Assembly (NCBI GenBank): GCA_947623845.1
Contig: CANQHM010000047.1
Span: forward strand, 1 to 9,244
Source of the DNA: an uncultured Bacilli bacterium
GTDB lineage: Bacteria; Bacillota_I; Bacilli_A; RF39; UBA660
Length of the DNA: 9,244 nt
Reading direction: 5' to 3'
The notes beneath the pieces were generated by a model, which saw only the letters and a list, made by a program, of their open reading frames with translations, ran no database searches and had not been told where the DNA came from. The position numbers and the translations under genes were made by a program. This document shows positions 1 to 6,712 of the stretch, piece by piece. The stretch's first letter is position 1. Every line of letters begins with the position of its first letter.

Positions 1-428
1 ATATTTTGCATTACTATTTTTATTGGAAAACTAATAATACTACTAAAAAATATATACCAAAATAAACTATAAATTAAACGAAATGCACTAATTGCTATTA
101 TTAACACTGGTATTTTATTTAAGATTAATTTTAAAGTACTACATCTATTAAAAATAAATTCAAACGAATTTTTAAATTCATAAGCACTAAACAAAAAAGC
201 AAAATAAATGGTAAATCCTAGTTGATACAAAAAGGTTAAGAAAGCAAAATCGGCATGTTTATTAAATACCCCAATAATTTCCAAAAATGCATTCAAATTA
301 AGTGGCATAGCACCCTCATTTAAAACAAATAATATTAAACTTAATAAAGATGTTAAAAACATTATAAAAATCCATAGAAAAACATTTTTTTTACAACTAT
401 TTTTTAAGATTAAAAACTGTAATTTCAT
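1..428 (-). CDS. ABC-2-type permease subunit, partial (3' end beyond left edge)
   Basis: This is the third gene of the exporter operon; 142 residues are readable before the window ends, with no stop codon. I start it at the ATG at 428-426, which has a GGAG ribosome binding site 8 bases upstream and lies 17 bases after the stop of the ATPase gene. The visible protein is strongly hydrophobic: membrane segments near residues 16-38, 62-82 and 107-135, separated by short polar stretches. After the second segment comes Y83-E84 followed by a basic/aromatic stretch (about 85-105); the other permease of this operon has a Tyr-Glu at the same place (residues 104-105), so the two look distantly paralogous. 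Such subunits pair in the membrane and are driven by the ATPase encoded between them. Substrate is unknown. The permease role rests on context and topology rather than on a diagnostic motif. Confidence 0.75.
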   Translation of the reverse strand, partial: MKLQFLILKNSCKKNVFLWIFIMFLTSLLSLILFVLNEGAMPLNLNAFLEIIGVFNKHADFAFLTFLYQLGFTIYFAFLFSAYEFKNSFEFIFNRCSTLKLILNKIPVLIIAISAFRLIYSLFWYIFFSSIISFPIKIVMQN

Positions 429-445
429 AATTTCTTCTCCATCTT

Positions 446-1072
446 TTACTCCTCTTTTACTACTCCAGTATCAAAATAATAAATTTTATCACATAAATTT
501 TCTAAGTCTTCCTTAATATGACTACTTAAAATAATAATTTTATCTTTCTTTATTTCTTTTAAAATATTCATAATCTTCGTAACTGATCCTGCATCAACCC
601 CATTAAATGGTTCATCTAATAAAATAATTTTTTGATCTTCCATAATGGCTTGGGCTATTCCTAATTTTTGTTTCATTCCTAAAGAGTATTCTTTTACTTT
701 TTTATCTTTTTCCTTACTTAAATTCACCTTATCTAATACTTCCAAAATTTCTTTTTCCCCTATTTTATTTTGAATTTTAGCAAGTAATTTTAAGTTTTCT
801 AATCCTGTTAATTCCGGGAAGAAATTGGGGTTTTCAATTAATGCACCCATCGTTCCATTCGCTCTATTAAAGTCATTTTCTTTTCCATCAAACAAGATTC
901 TTCCTTTAGATGGTTTATATAAATTAGACATAATCTTTAAAAATACACTTTTCCCCGATCCATTTCTTCCATAAAGTCCATAAATATTCCCCTCTTTAAA
1001 TTCCATATTAACATCTTGTAAAACACTAACCTTTTTAAAATATTTTGAAACATTTTCTACTTTTATTTCCAT
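446..1072 (-). CDS. ABC transporter ATP-binding protein (BcrA/lantibiotic-immunity-like)
   Basis: Cytoplasmic ATPase of 208 residues that would power the two flanking permeases. Motifs in order: Walker A GRNGSGKS (35-42), a Q-loop region with Glu80 in the usual Gln position (ALIENPNFFPELT), signature SLGMKQKLG (130-138), Walker B IILLDEP with catalytic Glu154, D-loop near Asp160, and H-loop His185 (LSSH). The Glu-for-Gln Q-loop and LGMKQ signature are typical of the BcrA/LanF-like group of ABC-2 exporters, which often give self-protection against peptide antibiotics; that role is inference. The start is the ATG at 1072, because an AAGGG ribosome binding site lies 7 bases upstream and overlaps the TAA of the preceding permease gene, giving a 10-base gap and probable translational coupling. 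An in-frame GTG at 1093 would add seven residues but overlaps the upstream gene. It is transcribed with its neighbours from the promoter near 2000. Confidence 0.93.
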   Translation of the reverse strand: MEIKVENVSKYFKKVSVLQDVNMEFKEGNIYGLYGRNGSGKSVFLKIMSNLYKPSKGRILFDGKENDFNRANGTMGALIENPNFFPELTGLENLKLLAKIQNKIGEKEILEVLDKVNLSKEKDKKVKEYSLGMKQKLGIAQAIMEDQKIILLDEPFNGVDAGSVTKIMNILKEIKKDKIIILSSHIKEDLENLCDKIYYFDTGVVKEE

Positions 1073-1079
1073 ATAATAT

Positions 1080-1084
1080 CCCTT
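1080..1084 (-). promoter_or_regulatory. Ribosome binding site of the ABC ATPase, overlapping the upstream stop
   Basis: On the minus strand the sequence reads TAAGGGATATTATATG: the AAGGG element uses two bases of the TAA stop of the permease gene and sits 7 bases before the ATG at 1072. It decides the start in favour of ATG 1072 over GTG 1093 and suggests translational coupling. Confidence 0.7.
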
Positions 1085-1967
1085 ATCTTTCACAATCTAA
1101 CACATATTTTTCTTTATCTTTATATAACAAGTAAAGTGGTATTAAACTAACCAAATAAATACTTAGTAAAACTCCTACTTTAGCCATAACTCCCATACTA
1201 TCATTTAAGAAATAGATATCTAAAATATTAAACAAAATTCCCACTCCACTATGAAAAATATTATTAAATAGTATACCACCTATTCCCACTTCTAAAATAA
1301 GTTCTGCTCCTAAAACTCCTAAGATTGAAACGATTAAAGCTAGAAAGAAATTTTTATATTTTCTTGTTACACTTAAAACTATATTTATATAAATTCCTGA
1401 TATTAACATTGTTTGACAAACATAACAAGTTAGAAACAAAAATACATTTTTAACACTATCACCATTCCATATAACATTATCACTTGCAAAATTAAAATTA
1501 GTAAAAATACTCACTGCTATAATTAGATAAATTAAAATACTTGGTATTAACCATAAATATTTATACCCGCTTTTTAAAACGCGTTTTTTATAATCTTTAA
1601 AATTTTCTCTTACCAAGTAATTATATGGTATCTTCTTTTTTAATTTCGTCGCTTCATAAGTACAAAGTATTAATAGTAATCCTCCACTAATTAAAGCAAA
1701 ACTACTATTAAGATTAAAAGTAACTAAATCTCCAAATACTGTAAAGAATCCCTCTTTTTGAACTCCATTTTTAATTAAATTATCACAATATTCTTGTTCT
1801 TCTAAAGTTTTGACTTCTGTATTTTTACAATTTTCTAAATTCTTTTCTAAAACTTTATAATTATTATTTTGTTCCCTAAATTCTTTATAAAGTCCAATAC
1901 TTGCTAACATAAATACAATTATAAAACTAATTATTACTAGAAAATTATTCTTTAAAAACTTTTTCAT
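1083..1967 (-). CDS. ABC exporter membrane permease subunit
   Basis: First gene of the exporter operon, 294 residues. Hydrophobic segments lie near residues 8-28, 88-105, 137-158, 173-198, 207-229 and 261-282, which is the six-helix plan of ABC-2-type permeases. A polar loop of about 55 residues between helices 1 and 2, predicted outside, holds Cys47 and Cys61, which could form a disulfide. After helix 2 a very basic cytoplasmic stretch (about 108-135) would be the coupling region contacting the ATPase encoded just downstream. It starts at ATG 1967; the ribosome binding site is modest (TTAGG, 4 bases before the ATG). An extended -10 promoter lies about 30 bases upstream. I recognise no subfamily motif, so the permease call rests on topology and on the ATPase being 10 bases downstream. 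Confidence 0.8.
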   Translation of the reverse strand: MKKFLKNNFLVIISFIIVFMLASIGLYKEFREQNNNYKVLEKNLENCKNTEVKTLEEQEYCDNLIKNGVQKEGFFTVFGDLVTFNLNSSFALISGGLLLILCTYEATKLKKKIPYNYLVRENFKDYKKRVLKSGYKYLWLIPSILIYLIIAVSIFTNFNFASDNVIWNGDSVKNVFLFLTCYVCQTMLISGIYINIVLSVTRKYKNFFLALIVSILGVLGAELILEVGIGGILFNNIFHSGVGILFNILDIYFLNDSMGVMAKVGVLLSIYLVSLIPLYLLYKDKEKYVLDCER

Positions 1968-1995
1968 CTTACCTAACTCATCCTATCATAAATTC

Positions 1996-2001
1996 ATTAT
2001 A
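1996..2001 (-). promoter_or_regulatory. Extended -10 promoter of the ABC exporter operon
   Basis: On the minus strand TGATATAAT provides a consensus TATAAT with a TGn extension, about 28 bases upstream of the permease ATG. No good -35 exists at 17 bases; the nearest is TTTACG at 2026-2021 with a 19-base spacer. A weak -35 together with an extended -10 would suit an activator-dependent promoter. Confidence 0.6.
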
Positions 2002-2020
2002 TCACATTTATTCCTACTTC

Positions 2021-2047
2021 CGTAAATTATTTGTAAACAAATGTAAA
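2021..2047 (-). promoter_or_regulatory. Three helically phased TTTACA-like direct repeats (putative response-regulator site)
   Basis: Read on the minus strand, TTTACA at 2047-2042, TTTACA at 2037-2032 and TTTACG at 2026-2021 are spaced 10 and 11 bases apart, so all face the same side of the helix. They lie just upstream of the extended -10 of the exporter operon. The pattern resembles the TT(A/T/C)ACA repeats bound by OmpR/PhoB-family regulators such as Bacillus PhoP. No regulator gene is in the window; the binding role is inference. Confidence 0.45.
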
Positions 2048-2049
2048 CT

Positions 2050-2079
2050 AAAAAAGCCCCCAAAAATTAAGAGCTTTTT
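2050..2079 (-). terminator. Rho-independent terminator of the dac gene
   Basis: On the minus strand AAAAAGCTC (2079-2071) pairs with GGGCTTTTT (2059-2051), one G-T pair included, around an 11-base loop, followed by a T run. The 5' arm is formed by the last three codons of the carboxypeptidase gene and its TAA stop lies at the start of the loop. It separates dac from the exporter operon promoter immediately downstream. Confidence 0.8.
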
Positions 2080-3212
2080 CCTATTAACATTGTTTTTAAG
2101 TTTTTGATAAATATATCTGCTAAAGTAGCTTTCGGTATTGTTTCTTTTACCGTAACTTCTTCTTCTCTTATTATCAATCCTTCATTATCAATGATTTCCA
2201 CTGTCCCAATAACATCTCCCGCTTTAACTGGAGCTTTAAGGGTTTTTACTTTTATATTTAACGTATAATCAGTAGGATTATCGTTTATTCCCATAAGTTC
2301 ATTAACCTCATTTTTTAACACAATAATTCCGGTATCAGTTTTTCCTTTTTCCACCCGGACTTTTCCTAACTCTTTATCTACCGAAATAATTTTATTAAGT
2401 TTATAACTATTAAACCCATAATTAAGTAGATTAGTTGTATCTTTACTTCTGGTATCAGTTGATGTTTCACCCATTACTACCGAGATAAACCTTAGATTAT
2501 TCCTCGTTGCTGTAGCCGTTAAACAATAACCCGCATTTTCGGTATACCCAGTTTTTAACCCATCAACCCCTTCATAAAAACGGACTAATTTATTGGTATT
2601 TACTAACCATACTTTACTGCCATCTGGTTTGGTTAAATATTCTTCATAAATACTGGTAAACTTTAAAATCTCTTCATGTTTTAATAGTTCTTTAGCAATC
2701 ATCGCCATATCATAAGCTGAAGAAACATGCCCCTCGGCATCTAATCCATGCGGATTTTTAAATACCGTATCTTTAAGACCTAACTCCTTAACCTTATTAT
2801 TCATCATCTCGACAAATTTTTCTTCTGTTCCGCCCACTTTTTCTGCTAATGCTACCGCTCCGTCATTGGCCGATGCCACTGCTACTCCTTTTACTAACTC
2901 CCGCACTTTAATTTTGGAATTGGCTTCTAAAAATATTTGACTACCACCCATACTCGCCGCATTAGGACTTATTACCACTTCATCATCAAAGGATAACTTT
3001 CCACTATCTATAGCTTCCATTGTTAACAAAAGAGTCATAATCTTAGTCATTGAAGCTGGTGCTAACTGTTCATGACTATTTTTATCATATACAATCTTTC
3101 CCGTCGTTGGTTCAATTAAAATCGCACTCACCGCATTAGGTGTATAATCTTCGGCTTTGACAATTCCTATAAAACTAAAAAATACTAATAATAAAAATAT
3201 ACTTCTTTTCAT
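2067..3212 (-). CDS. D-alanyl-D-alanine carboxypeptidase, PBP5/DacA-DacF family (peptidase S11)
   Basis: Removes the terminal D-alanine from peptidoglycan pentapeptides on the outside of the membrane, limiting cross-linking; a penicillin-binding protein. The 381-residue protein has a signal peptide (residues 1-20, hydrophobic core FLLLVFFSFIGI, cleavage probably after VKA). All three active-site motifs are present: SMTK with nucleophile Ser54 and Lys57, SAN at 114-116, and KTG at 220-222 inside GVDGLKTGYTENAG. After about residue 285 comes a beta-rich region matching the PBP5 C-terminal domain, ending in an amphipathic helix (LADIFIKNLKTMLIG) of the kind that anchors these enzymes to the membrane. 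Length is normal for the family. The ATG at 3212 has a perfect AGGAGG 7 bases upstream. It lies between two terminators (upstream one at 3283-3312, own one at 2050-2079), so it is probably monocistronic; I could not find a convincing promoter in the roughly 70 bases available. I do not assign it to dacA, dacB or dacF. Confidence 0.96.
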   Translation of the reverse strand: MKRSIFLLLVFFSFIGIVKAEDYTPNAVSAILIEPTTGKIVYDKNSHEQLAPASMTKIMTLLLTMEAIDSGKLSFDDEVVISPNAASMGGSQIFLEANSKIKVRELVKGVAVASANDGAVALAEKVGGTEEKFVEMMNNKVKELGLKDTVFKNPHGLDAEGHVSSAYDMAMIAKELLKHEEILKFTSIYEEYLTKPDGSKVWLVNTNKLVRFYEGVDGLKTGYTENAGYCLTATATRNNLRFISVVMGETSTDTRSKDTTNLLNYGFNSYKLNKIISVDKELGKVRVEKGKTDTGIIVLKNEVNELMGINDNPTDYTLNIKVKTLKAPVKAGDVIGTVEIIDNEGLIIREEEVTVKETIPKATLADIFIKNLKTMLIGKSS

Positions 3213-3219
3213 ATAACTT

Positions 3220-3225
3220 CCTCCT
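3220..3225 (-). promoter_or_regulatory. Strong ribosome binding site of the dac gene
   Basis: A perfect AGGAGG on the minus strand, 7 bases before the ATG at 3212. It fixes the start in front of a good signal peptide and suggests efficient translation. Confidence 0.85.
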
Positions 3226-3282
3226 AAATAATTTTATTTTACATCGTATTTAAATATAACTAAGTTTTCTAACCAATATAAT

Positions 3283-3312
3283 AAAAAAAGAACTCAAAAA
3301 TAAAGTTCTCTG
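3283..3312 (-). terminator. Rho-independent terminator downstream of the ABC-F gene
   Basis: On the minus strand AGAACT (3309-3304) and AGTTCT (3294-3289) form a perfect 6-base stem, extendable by a G-T and an A-T pair, around a 9-base loop, followed directly by seven T. It lies about 36 bases after the ABC-F stop codon and isolates that gene from dac. Confidence 0.88.
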
Positions 3313-3348
3313 TACTAGTCCTCATTATTTTTTAAATTGAAAACTTAC

Positions 3349-5019
3349 TTATCTTCTTTTTCCATTCTTATCAATACTTAATTCAATTTTTTTAGCTTTT
3401 TGTTCTTTCAAATAATCATAATTACCAATATATTTATCAATTTTTCCATCATTAATTTCAAAGGTATTTTGTGCTAACTTATTAATAAAGTATCTATCAT
3501 GTGAAATAAATAGTAATGTCCCATTATATTCTTTTAAAGCTTCTTCTAACATTTCCTTAGTATCTATATCAATATGATTTGTCGGTTCATCAAGTATCAA
3601 AAAATTAGCATTTTTTTGAATTAGCTCAAATAATTTCAATCTAACTTTTTCTCCACCTGACAATGATTTCACTCTTTTAAATACATTGTCTTCATAAAAT
3701 AGAAATTTTGCCAAACTAGCTCTTAAATGTGTTTCCGTACCATCATAAAACTTTCTCGCCATATCTAAAATAGTTATGTCTTCATCTTCAAAATGGATTT
3801 CTTGTGGTAAGTAACCTATTAATACATTGCTTCCCAATTTAATTTGACCATCTAATAATTCGGCATCGGACATATCTAATATCATCTTTACTAACGTAGA
3901 TTTCCCACTTCCATTTTTCCCCATTAAGCAATCCTTTTCACCAAAAGTAATATGCATATTAGCTCCATCAAATAATACCTTATTCCCAATTATTGCACAT
4001 AAATTTTCTACAATTAGAACGTCTTTTCCACTTCTTTTACTAATTTGAAAATCTAATGGTAATTCTTTTTTTTCTTCAGGTTTATCTAATAATTCTAATT
4101 TATCTAATCTTTTTTGGATACTAGCTGCCCGTTTAAAGAATGCTTCTCCACCTGGAAATGCTAATCTTCCAAACTCCTGTAATTTTTTTATAGAAGCTTT
4201 CATGGCAGCAATTTGTTTTTGTTGATCCTTAAAATCTTCAAATTCAGCCATTATTCTTCTTTCATTTTCTTCTAAGTAATAAGAATAATTTCCAAAAAAT
4301 ATTTCAGATTTTCCTCTATCAATTAATACCGTCTTATTAGTTACTTGATCTAAAAAATATCTATCATGTGAACTAATTAAAATACTTCCTTTATAATTTT
4401 TTAAGTATTCTTCAAGCCATTCTAAAGTATTAATATCTAAATGATTTGTTGGTTCATCTAATAATAAAATCGATGGTTCACTTAATATAAGTTTAGCAAA
4501 AGACACAATAGTTTTTTCCCCACCAGACAATGTTGAAAATTTTCTTTTCAACATTTCATCAGATATTTTAAAACCATTGCATACTTTACTTATATCGGCT
4601 TCAAATCTATATCCTCCTATTTTTTCATACTGATCCTGTAATTTCCCATATGTTTTTAATAAAATTTCTAATTGTCTAGGCGCCGCAGTTGCCATTTTTT
4701 CTTCCAAATTTCTTAATTTTGCTTCTACTTCTAAAACTTTTGATTTACCTTGAATAATTATTTCTTTTACTGTTAAATCATCATTATATTTTGGTGGAAT
4801 TTGGGATAAAAAACCAATTGTAGCCCCTTTTCTAATAGATATTTGTCCTGAATTAGGCATTTCTTCTCCTATTATAAGTTTAAAAATCGTAGTTTTCCCT
4901 GATCCGTTAGGCCCAATTAAAGAAACTCTTTCTCCTGTGTTTAACTCCAAATCAAACCCATTTAAAACATTTTTAAAGCCAAAATTTTTTACAATATTAT
5001 TCAAACTTAATTCTGTCAT
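3349..5019 (-). CDS. ABC-F family ATPase (ribosome-associated; possible antibiotic ribosomal protection)
   Basis: Soluble tandem-ABC protein of 556 residues with no membrane segments, so not a transporter. Domain 1: Walker A GPNGSGKT (36-43), signature LSGGE (164-168), Walker B/D-loop ILLLDEPTNHLD (184-195), SSHDRYF (216-222). A charged helical linker (about 245-320) with the FFKRAASIQKRLDKLE stretch follows. Domain 2: GKNGSGKS (367-374), LSGGE (453-457), LILDEPTNHID (474-484), ISHDRYF (505-511). Two LSGGE and two DEPTNH-D motifs joined by such a linker define ABC-F proteins, which bind the ribosomal E site; some are housekeeping translation factors and others protect ribosomes from antibiotics. 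Which kind this is cannot be read from the motifs. The start is ATG 5019 with AGGGGTG 6 bases upstream; a longer in-frame reading to 5136 would cover the promoter and the end of the helicase gene, so I reject it. The leader is only about 35 bases, too short for the long attenuator seen upstream of many inducible resistance ABC-Fs. Confidence 0.94.
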   Translation of the reverse strand: MTELSLNNIVKNFGFKNVLNGFDLELNTGERVSLIGPNGSGKTTIFKLIIGEEMPNSGQISIRKGATIGFLSQIPPKYNDDLTVKEIIIQGKSKVLEVEAKLRNLEEKMATAAPRQLEILLKTYGKLQDQYEKIGGYRFEADISKVCNGFKISDEMLKRKFSTLSGGEKTIVSFAKLILSEPSILLLDEPTNHLDINTLEWLEEYLKNYKGSILISSHDRYFLDQVTNKTVLIDRGKSEIFFGNYSYYLEENERRIMAEFEDFKDQQKQIAAMKASIKKLQEFGRLAFPGGEAFFKRAASIQKRLDKLELLDKPEEKKELPLDFQISKRSGKDVLIVENLCAIIGNKVLFDGANMHITFGEKDCLMGKNGSGKSTLVKMILDMSDAELLDGQIKLGSNVLIGYLPQEIHFEDEDITILDMARKFYDGTETHLRASLAKFLFYEDNVFKRVKSLSGGEKVRLKLFELIQKNANFLILDEPTNHIDIDTKEMLEEALKEYNGTLLFISHDRYFINKLAQNTFEINDGKIDKYIGNYDYLKEQKAKKIELSIDKNGKRR

Positions 5020-5025
5020 ACTTTT

Positions 5026-5032
5026 CACCCCT
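5026..5032 (-). promoter_or_regulatory. Ribosome binding site deciding the ABC-F start
   Basis: AGGGGTG on the minus strand, 6 bases before ATG 5019. It supports the 556-residue start, which places an ABC domain strand (LSLNNIVKNFG) directly after the initiator, as usual for ABC-F proteins. Confidence 0.65.
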
Positions 5033-5059
5033 ATTGCAAGTTTATTATTTATGATGTTT

Positions 5060-5088
5060 ATAATACTATAAAACCTTAAAACTGTCAA
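5060..5088 (-). promoter_or_regulatory. Sigma-A-type promoter of the ABC-F gene
   Basis: On the minus strand TTGACA (5088-5083) is a perfect -35 box, separated by exactly 17 bases from TATTAT (5065-5060), one base off the consensus -10. Predicted transcription start is near 5053, giving a leader of about 34 bases. The promoter sits in the 97-base gap after the helicase gene, so ABC-F can be expressed independently of it. Confidence 0.85.
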
Positions 5089-5116
5089 TTTACTCTCGAA
5101 TAAATAAAATAATGAA

Positions 5117-6628
5117 TTAATAAATATAACTAACATTTATTTCATTAGCATAATCTTTTAATAACTCTTTAACGAACATGGAAGGCATTTTTTTATCTAC
5201 TAAAAGGTACACTTTATTCTTCGTCCTCGTTAATGCTACATAAAATAATCTTCTTTCTTCATCATAAGCATAAGTATTCTTATTTAAAGACACTAATCTT
5301 AAAATTTTATCATCCATAAGTTTACTAGGAAATCCTAAAATATCATCAGTTAAATTAAGCACTATCACTTCATCACATTCTAACCCTTTTGAGCGATGGA
5401 CTGTTAAATAAGTTAATTCCAAATCTTTAAAACATAACTTTTCTTTATCTAATTTAAAATCTTTATCTATATACTTCTTAATATCATTATTATTTCGTCC
5501 TAAAATCATTATGGAATGATTAGTTTCTTTCTTAATTTTTAAAATTAATTCTTTTAAGGCTTTAATACTATTTTTATAAAAAATAATTTCTATCGGTTTA
5601 TTAATTCTTTTCTTAGATTTCAAAGTCTTACGCATCTGTGCAGGATTTTTCATAACAAAATTTCCCGCAACATTAATAAGTTCTTGACTATTCCGATAAG
5701 TATTTTCAATCTTCATAACCTTGGCATCGGGAAAATACTCTTTAAAATCTAAGAACAACCCTAACTCACATCCGGTAAAACGATATATTGACTGAAAATC
5801 ATCTCCCACTACCATCAAACTCACCTTAGTTTTTGCAAGTATCGCTCTTACAAAATTAAATCTTACTAAAGAAGTATCTTGATATTCATCAATTATTAAA
5901 TACTTAATACTTCCTCTAAACCCTTTTTCTTCTACTTCTTTTGTGGCTAAAGATAACATATCATCAAAATCTATTTCTTTATTTTCTTCTAAGTATCTTT
6001 GATAAGTTAAATAAACGTTTAAAATTAATAACAGTAAAGTCTTCTCTTTAAAATAATTAAAATTACTAATCTTTCTAATTTGTTTTTTAAAACTTAAGAA
6101 ATCTTTTAAACTCTTATTATTACACTTAAACAAATGAATAAATGTACTAATTAAATTCATTAATGAAGCTACTTTAGCATAATCATATTTCCATAACTTT
6201 TGATAATCTTTTAAATTCCGTAAATTAAAATAATTTAATAATTTTTTAAATAGTTTCTTATTCTTTATTATATCTTCTTTTAAAAATTTATAAATAATAT
6301 CGTTTAATAAATCATCACTTGCTATTTCATAATTATAATCCTTTAATACTTCTAATGCTAACTTATGAAAAGTATAAACTCCCATATCAATATTAAATTC
6401 TTTTTTGATTTTTTCTTTTAAACTTAAAGAAGACGCTTTGGTAAATGAGATACAAATTATTTCTTCTGGTTTCACACCCTGTTCATTAATTAAATAATAT
6501 ATTTTTCCTAAAATAGTTAGTGTTTTCCCCGAACCTGCTCCTGCTACTACTAAAAGATGCGGATTACTATCTAATACTACTGTTGTTTGTTGTTCATCTA
6601 AAGTATAATTACCAATTTTAAAAGTCAC
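5117..6628 (-). CDS. UvrD/Rep-family (SF1A) DNA helicase, helicase-IV-like, compact form
   Basis: ATP-driven 3'-5' DNA translocase/helicase by family. The 503 residues hold every core motif: Q motif (LDEQQ, 10-14), Walker A AGAGSGKT (29-36), motif Ia ISFTKAS (60-66), motif II IIDEYQD (245-251), motif III GDDFQSIYRF (275-284), motif IV region ENTYRN (308-313), motif V YLTVHRSKGLE (407-417), motif VI YVALTRTK (463-470). The tail (GFPSK, then EERRLFYVALTRTKNKVYLL and PSMFVKELL) matches helicase IV (E. coli HelD type) better than PcrA/UvrD. It is far shorter than PcrA, with no extra N-terminal domain, a reduced region where domain 2B would be, and no C-terminal zinc ribbon. The start is a GTG at 6628 with GAGGTG 5 bases upstream; a nearby ATG at 6630 runs straight into TGA. 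No hairpin terminator follows, so transcripts may continue into the ABC-F gene. The biological role (repair, replication restart) is inference. Confidence 0.93.
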   Translation of the reverse strand: MTFKIGNYTLDEQQTTVVLDSNPHLLVVAGAGSGKTLTILGKIYYLINEQGVKPEEIICISFTKASSLSLKEKIKKEFNIDMGVYTFHKLALEVLKDYNYEIASDDLLNDIIYKFLKEDIIKNKKLFKKLLNYFNLRNLKDYQKLWKYDYAKVASLMNLISTFIHLFKCNNKSLKDFLSFKKQIRKISNFNYFKEKTLLLLILNVYLTYQRYLEENKEIDFDDMLSLATKEVEEKGFRGSIKYLIIDEYQDTSLVRFNFVRAILAKTKVSLMVVGDDFQSIYRFTGCELGLFLDFKEYFPDAKVMKIENTYRNSQELINVAGNFVMKNPAQMRKTLKSKKRINKPIEIIFYKNSIKALKELILKIKKETNHSIMILGRNNNDIKKYIDKDFKLDKEKLCFKDLELTYLTVHRSKGLECDEVIVLNLTDDILGFPSKLMDDKILRLVSLNKNTYAYDEERRLFYVALTRTKNKVYLLVDKKMPSMFVKELLKDYANEINVSYIY

Positions 6629-6712
6629 ATCATCACCTCTCTTTACTTTTTTATAATTTTTAATTCCAAACTATTAAATTTATGATATGATTATTATAGG
6701 AAAGGAGTTTAT
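6629..6712. promoter_or_regulatory. Divergent intergenic region (helicase / membrane protein)
   Basis: These 84 AT-rich bases separate two genes read in opposite directions, so both promoters should lie in or next to it. I see the helicase ribosome binding site (GAGGTG, 6639-6634, minus) and that of the plus-strand gene (AAAGGAG, 6701-6707). Candidate -10 boxes on the plus strand are TATAAT 6652-6657, TATGAT 6681-6686 and TATTAT 6692-6697, but none has a convincing -35, so I do not assign a promoter. Confidence 0.45.

Noticed and set aside
1073..1093. Longer ATPase start at GTG 1093
   Set aside because: It overlaps the upstream gene, and the AAGGG at 1084-1080 is correctly placed for the ATG at 1072.
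3226..3282. A promoter for dac
   Set aside because: TTGGTT at 3276-3271 and -10-like TATATT or TAAAAT words exist, but none is correctly spaced; I left it unassigned.
5020..5136. 39-residue N-terminal extension of the ABC-F protein
   Set aside because: It covers a near-consensus promoter and overlaps the end of the helicase gene; the RBS is at 5032-5026 and ABC-F proteins begin directly with the ABC domain.
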